Below the pieces are notes generated by a model that saw nothing but the letters and a program-made list of their open reading frames with translations, did no database searches and was not told the origin of the DNA. Below are positions 46,923-58,599 of a DNA stretch of 64,000 bases, in pieces. The stretch covers positions 43,004,194-43,068,193 of the forward strand of contig CP136069.1 in NCBI GenBank assembly GCA_032622095.1, written 5' to 3'. Position numbers and translations under genes: made by a program. The number at the start of each line of letters is the position of its first letter. Within the stretch, counting starts at the first letter, position 1. Source of the DNA: Siphonodentalium dalli (Eukaryota > Mollusca > Scaphopoda > Gadilida > Siphonodentaliidae).

Positions 46923-49064
46923 CACCCCCGTGTACGTGGTATCGCCAAAACCGAGGGTATCGCCAAAACCGAGAATATGGAAAAGTCATTTTCACGTATA
47001 TGATATGGGGATATGTTTGTTTATCACCGTAATACAGACATCATCGAGCATCGTATGTGTATGTCCACACGAAGCATGAGTATTTATCCACCAGTTGTCA
47101 ATCAGTTTTCCCAGATCAGACCATTAATTTTGTTTTGGCGAATTTTTTCAATGGTGTTTTTGCTTTTGCTCACTCAAATTTTCGAGAACAACCATTCACT
47201 AGTATAGTTGCTGGACTTCCACGCTTCCAAACAAATGCCGGTATATAGTTGAATCTGTCAATGAAGCATAGGATTTGACAGAATTTTATAAATCCTTGTC
47301 GTTCTCAATATCCGCGCGATATGAAGGGACCACTGTCGGTCCAGAAAGATGCGAACGGCACAGATGAAGATGCGCCAAACGCCGAGTTTCTGTGCAGTAA
47401 ATATGCGTATTACTTAAGGAGTTCTGATGAGTTTTCGATTGTTTTTATGTGTATCTGAGACTGATCAATTGGACTGCGAATGTCAACTGAAATATGAATC
47501 CATAACATATTCGAAATAATGTGTGCATATTATATTATGAATGTATTTCAATTGAAATTAATTGAACATCCATCTCAGCATTTGCGATCTCAATAACGTG
47601 AATGAATGATAACGCGATGCCTTGATCACACGCACGTGAATGCTGCCGTTCGCATGCATGCAGCTAATCGGATATTCGTTTACTATATTAACATGCTTGG
47701 AGTTTGTATATAGACCACACATGCCGGACGACACGCTACGGCGTATCAACAAATCATGTTTATTTTACAGACTTTATGACTCGTTGCCACTCGAGTAGAC
47801 CGTTACGCGACAATGGAACCGAATCATCTTATCGAATATACATATATCGTATTGCTCCAAATTATGCAATTCTGGCTTTTTTAAGAGTCATTAGATAAAA
47901 TTGTAACGATTCTTGTAACATCCGAACATATATCATCACTACCAAGTACCAAGTACCATAAGTACCAAGATATTTCAACACGTGCATATTATTGAAATTG
48001 AAACCAACAACTCGTGATACAGTCGAAATAAACAAGACCACGTGTTGCAAATGTTGATCAATTGAACAGTGCGTGCAAACAGGTCCACTGGCCAATCAAC
48101 CTCGACGAACTTATGACGTTATTTGATTGAACGATAATGTGATTGTTTTGAGTGACAACGTGTCACAACGGCTGTATATAACTTGGTTGTCGGAAATAAT
48201 ATCAAACTTTTGGGGTCGTTTTAATTGTACTGTCTACTTTGGCGGTTCTCTTGTGAAATAACGCGTGACATTATAAGAAATAAATATTCATATTAAGCCT
48301 ATGCAGTTATAAGACAAATTTGCCATATAACCGGCTGTGCGTTGTATAATTTGTTTTCAAACTTTTCGGTTATAACTGCAGACCATTAATCGAAACAAGA
48401 GTCATTTATGACCTCGTTAAACTAAGAATGATAACGTTAAAATATTGAATCTACCAAAACAATAACACATGTATATCCCGTACGATGACCTCATGTAATA
48501 GTTCCCAAGATGATGGAGATTTATGCATAATTTCATTTAGATTGTTGTGTGCAAATCTTAGCTATATTACTTTTTTTCAAAATAAGTGAAAAAGAATAAT
48601 TCTAGAACTTAACAGGCCGAAAACTAAATCTGCGAACAATACGAATTGAAAGTCATCGTGACGCTGAACATCCATAACAATTTTGGTTAGAACCATAAAC
48701 CAAACTCAGGACGGAGACCCTGATAAGATAAGATTCATTTCGGTTAAAAATACATATCAATTACAGTATAATAATGCAACCTATACGATAACATAATGAA
48801 GTCTTGTGTAAATATTATGCCCACAAAATATGTGGTCCTATGGGCTAAATTAGAAAAGTTATAAACTATTGTGTAATTTACATGTGCACATAACAATCAT
48901 GGCAGTATACACATGTTCCACAGTGAAGTGTTTATTATAAATAGCAGAAACTTTGTTGTGTGTTTGTTCATATATGTTCGGATGTTTAGTGTGTTAACAT
49001 AGAATCGTTTCAATTTTATCTGATGACTCTTAAAAAACCCAGAATTGCATAATTTGGAGCAATA

Positions 49065-49138
<74 letters not shown>

Positions 49139-50054
49139 GATAAGATGATTCGGTTTCATTGTCGCGTAACGGTCTACTCGAGTGGGAACGAGTCATAAAG
49201 TCTGTAAAATAAACATGATTATAACAAATCGTTGATACGCCGTGGCGTGTCGTCTGGCATGTGTGGTCTATATACAAACTCCAAGCATGTTAATAGTAAA
49301 CGAATATCCGATTAGCTGCATGCATGCGAACGGCAGCATTCACGTGCGTGTGATCAAGGCATCGCGTTATCATTCATTCACGTTATTGAGATCGCAAATC
49401 TGAATGTTGAGATGGATGTTCAATTAATTTCAATTGAAATACATTCATAATATAATATGCACACATTATTTCGAATATGTTATGGATTAATATTTCAGTT
49501 GACATTCGCAGTCCAATTGATCAGTCTCAGATACACATAAAAACACTCGAAAACTCATCAGAACTCCTTAAGTAATACGCATATTTACTGCACAGAAACT
49601 CGGCGTTTGGCGCATCTTCATCTGTGCCGTTCGCATCTTTCTTTACCGACAGTGGTCCCTTCATATCGCGGGGATATTGAGAACGACAAGGATTTATTAA
49701 ATTCTGTCAAATCCTATGCTTCATCGACAGATTCAACTATATACCGGCATTTGTTATGGAATCGTGGAAGTCCAGGAACTAGTGAATGGTTGTTCTCGAA
49801 AATTTGAGTGAGCAAAAGCAAAAACACCATTGAAAAATTCGCCAAAAACAAATTAATGGTCTGATCTAGGAAAACTGATTGACAACTGGTGGATAAATAC
49901 TCATGCTTCGTGTGGACATACACATACGATGCTCGATGTCTGTATTACGGTGAGAAACAAACATATCCCCATATCATATACGTGAAAATGACTTTCCCAT
50001 ATTCTCGGTTTTGGCGATACCCTCGGTTTTGGCGATACCACGTACACGGGGGTG
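46923..50054. mobile_element. CACCCC-ended foldback element, 3.1 kb, 5-bp TSD
   Basis: Ends CACCCCCGTGTACGTGG and its complement, with inverted arms of about 1 kb (46923 to about 47930; about 48970 to 50054). Near each tip GGTATCGCCAAAACCGAG occurs twice in direct orientation. A perfect 5-bp duplication TACAT flanks the element (46918-46922, 50055-50059). The 1-kb loop is AT-rich and non-coding. The right arm holds a long (AT)n run at 49068-49134. A shorter relative is at 60508-61384. Confidence 0.85.
49068..49134. repeat. (AT)n microsatellite
   Basis: About 33 AT dinucleotides inside the right arm of the foldback element, at a position where the left arm has only a short ATACATATATCG. Confidence 0.95.
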
Positions 50055-50138
50055 TACATGCACTCCATATAAAAACTTTATTAAAACCCACGAAAAGCCT
50101 GTTAATTTAAAAAAAAGTATTAACTTATGGGGGGACTA

Positions 50139-50413
50139 TACACTAAATCGGGCCATTTATACTCAACAGAAAATATGCAACAAATGAATGAATTTGAGCC
50201 ATTGATTAGTGCAAAATACACTCATGTGCTCTATGAACATACAAACAACATGGTAATTATGATGAAAATGAGTTTATGACGTGAGTCATCTATGAATTGT
50301 TCATAGAGCGCATGAGTGTATTTTGCATTAATACATGGCTCAAATTCATCCTGTTGAGTACATGTATATAAGTAAATGGTTCCATAAATGGCCGGATTTA
50401 GTGTACAGTACCT
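50139..50413. mobile_element. Palindromic MITE (CTGTACACTAAATCCGG family), copy 2
   Basis: Ends ACTATACACTAAATCGGGCC and complement of GGCCGGATTTAGTGTACAGT. The inner arms GCAAAATACACTCATG / CATGAGTGTATTTTGC extend the palindrome. Confidence 0.75.
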
Positions 50414-50469
50414 ACCTATTTAAGCTCTTATGTCCCGTAATGATGATATTAATGGGCTCTGTAATAACA

Positions 50470-50715
50470 ACTAGGATGGAAACCGAACAAAACAATTGAA
50501 CCCTCTATTGGATGCCCTCATAGTAGTGAACATCAATACCAAATTACATTGAGATCTGACCATTACTATTCAAGTTGTGAAATGAAGAGTCATCGGATGG
50601 ATGGACATACATATGGAGGGACACATAGGTGGATGCAAAGAATGATGCACAGATGGACAGACAGATGCAAAACAGTATACCCCCATTGTTTAATAAAGGG
50701 GGTATAATTACATCG
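50470..50715. repeat. Diverged repeat related to 7560-8120
   Basis: Shares 'ccctcatagtagtgaacatcaataccaaatt' wording and the 'gatgcaaaacagtataccccc' end. It includes a GGATGGATGGACATACAT microsatellite-like stretch. Confidence 0.6.
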
Positions 50716-50847
50716 TAGGAACAAACAGTGACGCATTTGAAGAGAAACTGCAACTTTATCATTTTCATTGGTTGGTCAATTGAAATAAACAAGGCAGGTA
50801 TTTTTGCCAAACATCGACATAAAATCCTAGTGACTTACTGTGACTAA

Positions 50848-51407
50848 TTAACATTTTCGTGATGGGGGCTGCACTGGTGGAACATTAAAGACCATGTGCC
50901 AATGCATTATATTATAAGAGAATGCGTTGGCCTAACAATTGTTTTTCATTATTTATAAATTTTTCATACATTCTTCAATAATGTTTTCATAAATTTTTTT
51001 ACAATTTTTATCATTTTTTATCATTTTTTCTTACATTCTATCACAATTTTGATAATTTTTTCTTATATTCATTAACAATTTTATCATTTTTTTTTCTTAC
51101 ATTCTTTAACAATTATATCTTTTTTTTTCATTTTTTTCTTCCATTCTTTATCAGTTTTTTCTTACATTCTTTAGCAATTTTTATCATTTTTTTTATCATT
51201 ATTTCTTACATTATTTAAAAAATATATATAATTTTTTTTCATTTTTTCTTACATTCTTTAACAACTATAAAAAGATCATATAAAACTTGTTAGGCCAATG
51301 CATTATATATATGCGAAGAGACCTATGGTTGACTCGCATATATAATAGAATGCATTGGCACAGTGGTTTCGCAACAATTCAGGAAGCTCCCATCATGAAA
51401 GTGTTAA
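50848..51407. mobile_element. piggyBac-like palindromic MITE, 560 bp, T-rich core
   Basis: TTAA at 50848 and 51404. Inverted ends ACATTTTCGTGATGGGGGCT and ACACTTTCATGATGGGAGCT (complement). Palindromic CCAATGCATT modules sit inside both ends. The middle (50945-51250) is a degenerate tandem array of TTTTTTCTTACATTCTTTAA. Confidence 0.8.
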
Positions 51408-51980
51408 GTGAAATTATTTTTACATATTCTGTGTATTGACAGCTTATAATTATATTATCTATCTATATGAAAGCCAAGTGTTTTGTGTGTATGTCTGTAT
51501 GTAACTATGTCATGCTTTTGGTGCATTTCAAACTTTTCACTCCAACGTCCAATTTAGCCCTAATTAGGAACATACGAAGAGACACTTCTTAGCATATGAT
51601 TATGACATGCAAAATTTTAGGCTGATTGGTTAAATATGGCATGAGATATAGCAGATTACCCAAGGATCTCCATATCCGTATGGTTAAGAATTGATTTTGC
51701 ATCTGAATGCACATGTATCCATGAGAGCACAACCTGTAAAATAACTCTATAACGACCTATGTCATGACACATAACATAGAGTTATGGCTCCTGTGCCAGC
51801 AAAACGACAAAGACCCGTCAATTTTGCGGGCAATCCCCTAGTAAATAAAGTAAATATATGAAATTTATAAGAAATAATTCTTGTTTCGATTAAGGTTATG
51901 CAGTTACATGTATAACCAAAAAGTTTGAAGAGAAATTCTATAACATACATAGCGCATTGTTGTATAAATGAATAATGGAC
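51408..51980. other. Intron sequence with microsatellite-associated repeat debris
   Basis: Contains 'tgtgtgtatgtctgtatgtaactatgtcatg' at about 51490 in the style of the other repeat heads, but no boundaries can be set. Confidence 0.4.
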
Positions 51981-53965
51981 ACATACGGGCGGCGTTGGCG
52001 TAGGCGGTGGGTATGCTGTTAAAATATTCACCTCCATCAAAAACCGCCATAAACAGAAGTAATAGTAAGATATATAAATACTTTGTTCCTATGCCAATCA
52101 GAAATATGGCATAAAGAGTATGTTATTGTAAATTGTTTTCCCTTTGTTATGTAAACAAAAGCAAAAAACGTTACGTTTCCTGACGTTTGTTTATATCCGG
52201 ATATGGTAAACATAAAGAGCGTTATTTGTTAGTTTTCCTGATTTGGAAATAATAAAGAGCGTTTATATCATTTTTGTGTGATAGATAATTTTTAGATAAT
52301 TTATTGGCAAAAGTGCATTAAATATACAAGAATACAGGAAATACAAAAATAATCATAAATAGGATTGAATCGTCAAGTGCATAAGATCAGTTACTTGCCC
52401 AGTTGAGGGTCAGCAATATATGGATATATGATGATCCACATCATGCTGACTCCCAAGTGGGGTGCACTCAGCCTGGGGTTGGCATAACCTCGTGCGTGGA
52501 TGTCTTCCTGCCAACCCCATCATAATTTGTATTGTGTCAACTCCGGTTATGTCAACGATTAAATGTAATAGTTAGTATATTGCCAGTCTAAGTAAACTCA
52601 TACCTAAATATTCATAACAACATTTCATATTTCAAATATAGAGTCGACGTTCACCCAGACTGGTATATAGCAGACATATGTATATGCATATGCTCTTCTT
52701 TGACGGACCCGAGGTAGTGCATGTGGCATGTGGTCTATCGGGTTTCTTAAATACAGACATTTATGTACATGTAAACCAAGGTTTCCCTCATTTTCAAAGA
52801 AACCCGCCAGGCCAGTTGGATGAGATCCAGTTAGAACACTAGAACATTATATTGTCGAAGGTGATGGAAGGTGTGGATTCGTTGCACGGTGCATACTGGT
52901 TTGCAGCGTCACACATGTACTAAATAGCAAATCGCGATCAACAAATCTAGAACGAACTTAGTTGGTGGACCCAACTATTCAAACAGAGCTAGACGCTCTC
53001 GAATAGTTGGTCTCCGTAGCTTTATTCACGACCTCCAAGTGCTTTTCCATTATTATGAATTTTTTTCCCACTTATAACATGAAAATACAAACATTGTATA
53101 TAAATTATGTTGAAGACTAATCTGTTCTGAGTGAGTATCAACAAGCTACCCGACGAAAAAAATAATAATGTGACATTTGTAGTTGTTTTAAAAATACATG
53201 GTAGACTGCTTGCCGAAAAACTATTTCGGGAAAAAATTAGACACTACCCCGCCTCATTTCAATCACCAAATTCACATATAACTAGATGGTTTTATCTGCT
53301 ACCATTATGTTGTAAGATCAAGTGATAGTGGCAGATTACGAAGGCATTGTGTACAATACCTGACTCTCGAAATATAATCCGAACTTTGAGATAAATCCGA
53401 GACCGTTAATTTGTCAACATTTAAAACTTGAACTGTAGTAAATTGACGGAACGGAACAGGCGGAACGAACTTACAACTACATAACCGGAAAGGAAATCAG
53501 ATAATTACGGGAACGATCGACCGTGTGAAAGCAACAGCAACAAATATTTTTTGAATTTTAAGTTTTAATAAACAATGGAGTTTGATTTCAAAGAAACAAT
53601 GATCAAGGGCGTGGCGATATGTGGGGGACACAATACAAAGTGTAAGCCAAGGCCGTGGCCGGCTCCAAATAAAATGTGTAAACGGGGTGTTATGTTTGGA
53701 CCGTTGTTTCTCAATGGATATTAATGAAATTTGGTATATATGTCCGGGCTGAGGCATGGAACACACTAACGTTTGGATTGTTTTTAAATTCACAAATTTG
53801 TCGATTTTCTTCAACTTTTTCGTTCTGGAACACATTAATATTCAAATAGTGGTCTCGGTATCAAACGCCCAAGTTCCGACCACGTCGCCATCGCTGTGCG
53901 TATATAAGATTTACGTGCCAATAACGTTGACAAAGCATTGACGACAATGTGGAGTCGAAACCGAG

Positions 53966-55062
53966 TAGAGATGGGCGGTTTTGATTTTTTACGTTCCGTT
54001 TCGGTTTTTCTGGGAGAAAAAACATCGGTTTCGGTTCTGTTTTCGGTTTTTTTTTACTAGATAGTGAAATTATACTGAAATGAATATACTTTCAAAGTAA
54101 CCGCAATTAGAGTCAATAATGTCACAATAACGTTGAATATTTGAGGAATGAAATGCGATCACAGGTAAACAACGGGACAAAATGCCGACGCAAACTGAAT
54201 CCAACACGTTAAGATGATACAATTCGGTATTTAAAAAAATAAACACCCCCATCTTCACTGTTTATCCCTTTCTGATATGTTTAAAACATATTTATCATAT
54301 TATATGCATTAGTGTCTGATAATTCAACCACAAACAGCAGCAAATTCACAAACAGTGGGCGTCCTTGACCTGACTGTGTAACAATTCTTGACACGTGTAT
54401 GATTGACCCACATTCAACGACTGCCGTGTGCTCGCTTTGATGTCTGTGATGTTGCGACATAGTTTACAAGCTGCACATGGCTGCAAACTTCTACCAGATT
54501 ACGTCACATCGGAATGTCCAGACGATCAAAGTGTTCATACCATTTACTTGATTAAGTTTTCGAGTTAGCAGACGCTTCCATTTTTTTGGTTGGCGATTAT
54601 CGCCTTATTTGGACTATAGTGTACGTTCGGCATTCATATAGTTAGCCGGACTCTGGTTTAAGCAACGTTTTTATGACATATTAAGCAGCGACATTTTTTG
54701 TAGTCGTCTCCAGTTAGACGCGTAAAATAACTCCAAACAGGGCTTTTAGTTGAACCATGTTCGTTATTTTGTTCGGCCATATGTTTTGAAAAAGAACAAA
54801 AACAGTCGCCTACGATATTATAACAACACATATCTGAGACGAAATGGACACATTCCGATATAATATTGATCAGTGAGGCCGATAATTTGATAACAATATA
54901 AACTAATGAGTACCCGGTGAGGTATAATAAGTTGATTTAAGTGAAAAATAAACATATAAAAAAAACCGTAATGTCGGTTTGAGCAGAATCGCGTCGGTCG
55001 GTTTTCGGTTTATTGTTAAAAACCGAAACCGAGTTGTTTTCTCTGTTAACTGCCCATCACTA
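53966..55062. mobile_element. hAT-like non-autonomous element, 1.1 kb
   Basis: Ends TAGAGATGGGCGG and complement of GCCCATCACTA form imperfect inverted termini of the hAT type. Subterminal CGGTTTCGGTTTTT-type repeats follow on both sides (53985-54053; 54965-55035). No transposase and no clean 8-bp duplication were seen, so the class call rests on the ends. Confidence 0.65.
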
Positions 55063-55984
55063 TCTGAATATTATAGTCTTAGAGCCGCCAATTAGTTAAA
55101 GCCGACAGTACATACGCCGATAAGTCACCGTATAGCTACCTTATATTACAATTTGACGACAGTTGGTAAGTTAGGGTGTCAATTTGGAAAATTCTTACTC
55201 AATTAGAATGTAAAACATTTGGTCTTCACGAAAGAGGTTGGAATAATAATTTGGACACTTAATAAGGCACTTTAGCCACGCCCTTGAACAAAATGGATTT
55301 GATGATATTATGATGATGTCATGGCGATGATGATTTTAATAATAATAATATGTTGATGTCGGATGATGACGATGGTGACTATGAAATGGTTACATGCATA
55401 TATACATATATAATCAATAAGTTTATTTCTCATGTTTAAAAAATATTTGAATCGAAAATAAACTCGAAACAAACAAGAACATGTTATAGCCGGAATCCAA
55501 TTATGTTCGTTCCGTTTCCGATTCCTAATTCACTGTTTTGACTGATTTTTGCAAATACAAAATGGCTGAAAGTTCGAGGCGATAGAAATTTGCTCTCGCT
55601 TTATGCGAAGAATGACACGACTAACATCTTAAACATACATTGACACCAAACTAGAAGTGTACTAGAAACTCTTATCTTGATGTATGTGGCAGATTTGGCT
55701 GTTAAATAATATTTTTTAGGTTGTGTTATCGCTTGTGAAAAGTCGAGTAAATGTCCATACCATGATTGGAGACGGAGTACTGCTTACAGTAATATACCTG
55801 TCTGACTTTTATGGAGCTATGCTCTGATAATAAAAGTCAGATTTGCGGACTAGAACGAACTATACATGCTTGATATTAAGAGTTATGGTGACATCGTTAA
55901 CGTACGCATTCTGGTCAGTATGGGTTATTACAAGTCACTGACGTGGGATATGAATCGATGAATTTACTGATCTTTTTTTTTTTA

Positions 55985-56994
55985 AATTGCATCATGTCGG
56001 TTCCGATCGAAGTTATTTGGATAGGTTATTCCAAATGGCGGGGAATTTAAATGTCGGGAATGAATCAAGGAACTTTATCCGCGATTTCAAGAATTTAAAG
56101 AGACCCTTCTGTCGGGTATTAGCTTTATTTATTTCAAAAAATGAATTAAAAGAATCTGGAAGACCATCGTTCCGCCACTCTTGCATAAACAGTGCAACCT
56201 TGAGTTCGTATATAGATCTTGAACTTTTAAAATTTTATTTTTGCTAAATAAGGGATCAGTGTGTGAGTTATAGCGCTTATTGTTTATAATTATAATGGTC
56301 TTCTTCTGAAGCAGAAACAGTCTATGAACATGTTTGCTGTGACCCCATACTTCAATGCCATACAGTAAACGACTTTGAACAATGGAGTAGTATAGAGTTC
56401 TAAGAGTTTGATATGGAAGCAGTTTATTTACCTTATTCAGTGCATAGTGCATAGGCTATTTTGGAGCAGACTTTAGAGATATGAGCAGCATAACTGAGAT
56501 TTTCATCAATAACTATGCCTAAAACTCGTATGCATTTTTCGCTTGAGTCTTCACCTACTCGCTCGATTGATATATTGTTGATTGATACATTGATATGTGT
56601 TCCTTTCGGTATAAGTCGTGATGGGTCGAATAAGATATATCGTGTTTTATTTGCGTTTAATGATAGACGGTTCGCACAGCACCGCTGGAATAGTTTTTGC
56701 AGTTCAAAATTAACGTCGCACTCTAATTTTCTAACATCGACGCCCGATTCATACACTGTTGTATCGTCGGCAAACGAGACAAGATTCATTTTTGTTGAAT
56801 TTCGAATATCGTTGGCATAGAGCAAAAAAAGTATGGGGCCCAATATGGATCCTTGAGGGACCCCAATAGTGATCGGAACATACAAGATTGGTTTCCTCTT
56901 AACGAAACATACTGTTTTCTATCCGATAAATAATTTCGAAACCAAAGATTTGCTATTCCTCTTATTCCATAATGATTTAGTTTTCTCAAAAGAA
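55985..56994 (-). pseudogene. LINE reverse transcriptase C-terminal half, frameshifted
   Basis: Reading down the minus strand: LNHYGIRGIANLWFRNYLSD, then in a second frame ITIGVPQGSILGPILFLLYA, catalytic SFADDTTVY and LSLNANKTRYILF. A third frame gives LPYQTLRTLYYSIVQSRLLY and GIEVWG. The upstream half (fingers, endonuclease) is absent because of 5' truncation. At least two frameshifts make it non-functional. The FADD box and EVWG tail suggest a CR1/L2-type LINE, different in sequence from the one at 20.1-23.9 kb. Confidence 0.85.
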
Positions 56995-57473
56995 TGTGTG
57001 ATTAACCAATAGAATTGCGCTGTGTTGTGTAAACAGAAACACAACTTCTGTAACACGAGCAGTCTCTTGTTTGCGAACACCATCGTAAGTCTTAACGACA
57101 ATATACTATTTACTCGCTGAGTATGTTTGGCATATGAGCGGAACTGTATATATTTTGGTGTTCCTTCTGTTGATGGCGATTTGAACAAAATGAATATTTC
57201 GGCAACGAATGCCGCCCGTGCCTTTAAGAGAAACATAATCGTCACAAAAATGTGTTGAAATCTAGCTCAATAAACCGAAAATTCAGATTTTGTTTTGAAT
57301 GCACGAAAACCAGATGTCGTTTTAATTTTATTTGGATATGCTTTAGTAAATTAGTTTAACATATATACTATATAAGTATATTAGTGTGCTAAATTTAGCA
57401 CAAACTACAGCTCTCGACCAATGAGAAGGTGCCATTTCTGGATATGGTGAAATATTGTTAGATATGTATGTAC

Positions 57474-57567
57474 CTCATATATCTATGGATATAGAACATC
57501 AGCCAATTCAGCTTCCCTTCATTTCTCGTCAATTCATTGAAAGTTAAGTATGCCAACAGCAAGCCAC
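57474..57567 (-). CDS. nrf-6-like: NRF-6-like exon (SGLL...HRYMR segment) with apparent frameshift
   Basis: The exon follows a T-rich acceptor ending TTTTTTCAG and stops before the donor GTACAT. It encodes the family's conserved stretch from GLLLAYLTF to LNWLMFYIHRYMR, a membrane segment followed by the tract that leads into the next helix. The final codon (AG|A) joins correctly to the exon at 45202-45373, giving RYMRLTLP. The oddity is a run of four A on the plus strand (57540-57543) where the conserved frame needs three; read literally, the frame shifts and meets TGA at once. No alternative start phase removes the stop. Either the assembly has a homopolymer error or this copy of the gene is damaged. 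All later exons are clean, which favours error or very recent damage. Confidence 0.75.
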
Positions 57568-58016
57568 TGAAAAAATATATATATGGTAAGGCCACACAAA
57601 TTCAACTTCCCGTTTTTCAGGCCTGTGTGCATGGTCCCGAAACAGTCGCGGTGCAACCTTTTGTACTTGTGGTTTATATGTTGGAAAAATTTAAATAGGT
57701 ACAAATTATTTTCAGAACGTTTATAAAAACTTCTCCGATCTGAAATTTAACATACCCATTTCTACATTAAAATTTCTGGTTGGCCATTAGCGCAATATGC
57801 CAGGGAACACAGTGTCCTTAACTATAACGTACTGTGGGAACAATTTATCTCCAATTTCATGCATAACAATTTTTTAAACATGAAATCTTCTTAGGGTGGA
57901 TACACACATGCATGTAATCTCTGTAAATATCGTGTATTTGGCGTTTTACATAGACCATACACACCTGTAAAATGTGTCCCCTGACAACCCAATCATTGCG
58001 GCTATGTTTGATCACA
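57568..58016. other. Intron sequence upstream of the 57474-57567 exon
   Basis: No further exon of the acyltransferase gene was recognised here; AT-rich, no repeat assigned. Confidence 0.45.
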
Positions 58017-58599
58017 GTTAGTCCAGGATATATTGGTTGACCTCTGCACCCACAGGACTCAACTTCACCACACTAATTTTCTTTCTTAATGTCTCCTCTA
58101 ATGTTTTTCGGTTGTTTACAAGAAAAAAAGTGGCCGCAGAGACTCCAGACAAGATGGCGTCCACCATGGCGGCCATTTTTGTTATATGCACCAGGTCTCT
58201 TTGATCGCCGTTACAGTAAAGATGATATTACATGCGGTCTTGTTTTCCACTCGATTCCTTATGCTAATAACCCATACAATTCAGGGGGGGGGGGTCTGCA
58301 AAAAAAATCCGTATATAGGGCCGGGGTGGGTGGGTGGTTGGTCCAGAGGCCTAAAAAATTGTGCTTGTAATTTTGTTCCAAAATGGGTTTTTGTCAAACA
58401 ATTTACAAGTACTGACCATGTAATGTTGTTTGTAAGCATGTTAGTACCATGTGTGTTGGTATAGGGCTATATAGGCAGCTATAGTGACTCTTTAGCCTCA
58501 GATTTAGCAACATTCTGGATTTCACAGGATCCGGGCCAACTTCACAGTGGACCACCGTAATAGCGTTCAGGAAACTTATGATCAACAGTGATTATCAGA

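Larger units (their letters stand above)
52283..56994 (-). mobile_element. 5'-truncated LINE inserted in a MITE
   Basis: The 5' edge (56994) falls inside the reverse transcriptase domain, where reading begins LLRKLNHYGIRG. The 3' edge (52283) ends CCAATAAATTATCT then AAAAATTATCT, a short terminal repeat after AATAAA as in many CR1/L2-like tails. TGTGTGAT duplicated at both sides marks the insertion. About 3.7 kb lies between the coding remnant and the 3' end; 1.1 kb of this is a hAT-like element, and other insertions are likely. An A-rich run at 55974-55984 could mark a separate LINE end, so a composite origin is possible. Confidence 0.7.
51981..57227 (+). mobile_element. TTAA-A MITE, copy 3, split by a LINE
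   Basis: 51981-52282 matches the left part of the reference MITE (44251 onward). 56995-57227 matches the right part and ends at TTAA (57224). The octamer TGTGTGAT occurs at both inner edges (52275-52282; 56995-57002) but once in the intact MITE. This is what a LINE insertion with target duplication leaves. The left TTAA is not preserved. Confidence 0.85.
8220..57567 (-). other. NRF-6-like acyltransferase gene, partial, 7 exons seen
   Basis: This is the span of one split gene read on the minus strand. Seven exons encode consecutive parts of an Acyl_transf_3 protein of the NRF-6 ('nose resistant to fluoxetine') family. In nematodes these are multi-pass membrane proteins implicated in uptake or transport of drugs and lipids; the acyl substrate is generally unknown. 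Phases match at every visible junction. Not found: the N-terminal NRF region, the first acyltransferase helices (probably beyond 64 kb) and the last exon (expected below 8219). Introns of 1.5-19 kb consist largely of transposable elements, yet the exons themselves contain no insertion. Orthology within the family cannot be decided from sequence alone. Confidence 0.85.

Noticed and set aside
53497-53835. 112-codon open frame on the minus strand as a possible gene
   Set aside because: No recognisable motif, lies in a region bounded by LINE and hAT-like sequence, and has no splice or start support.
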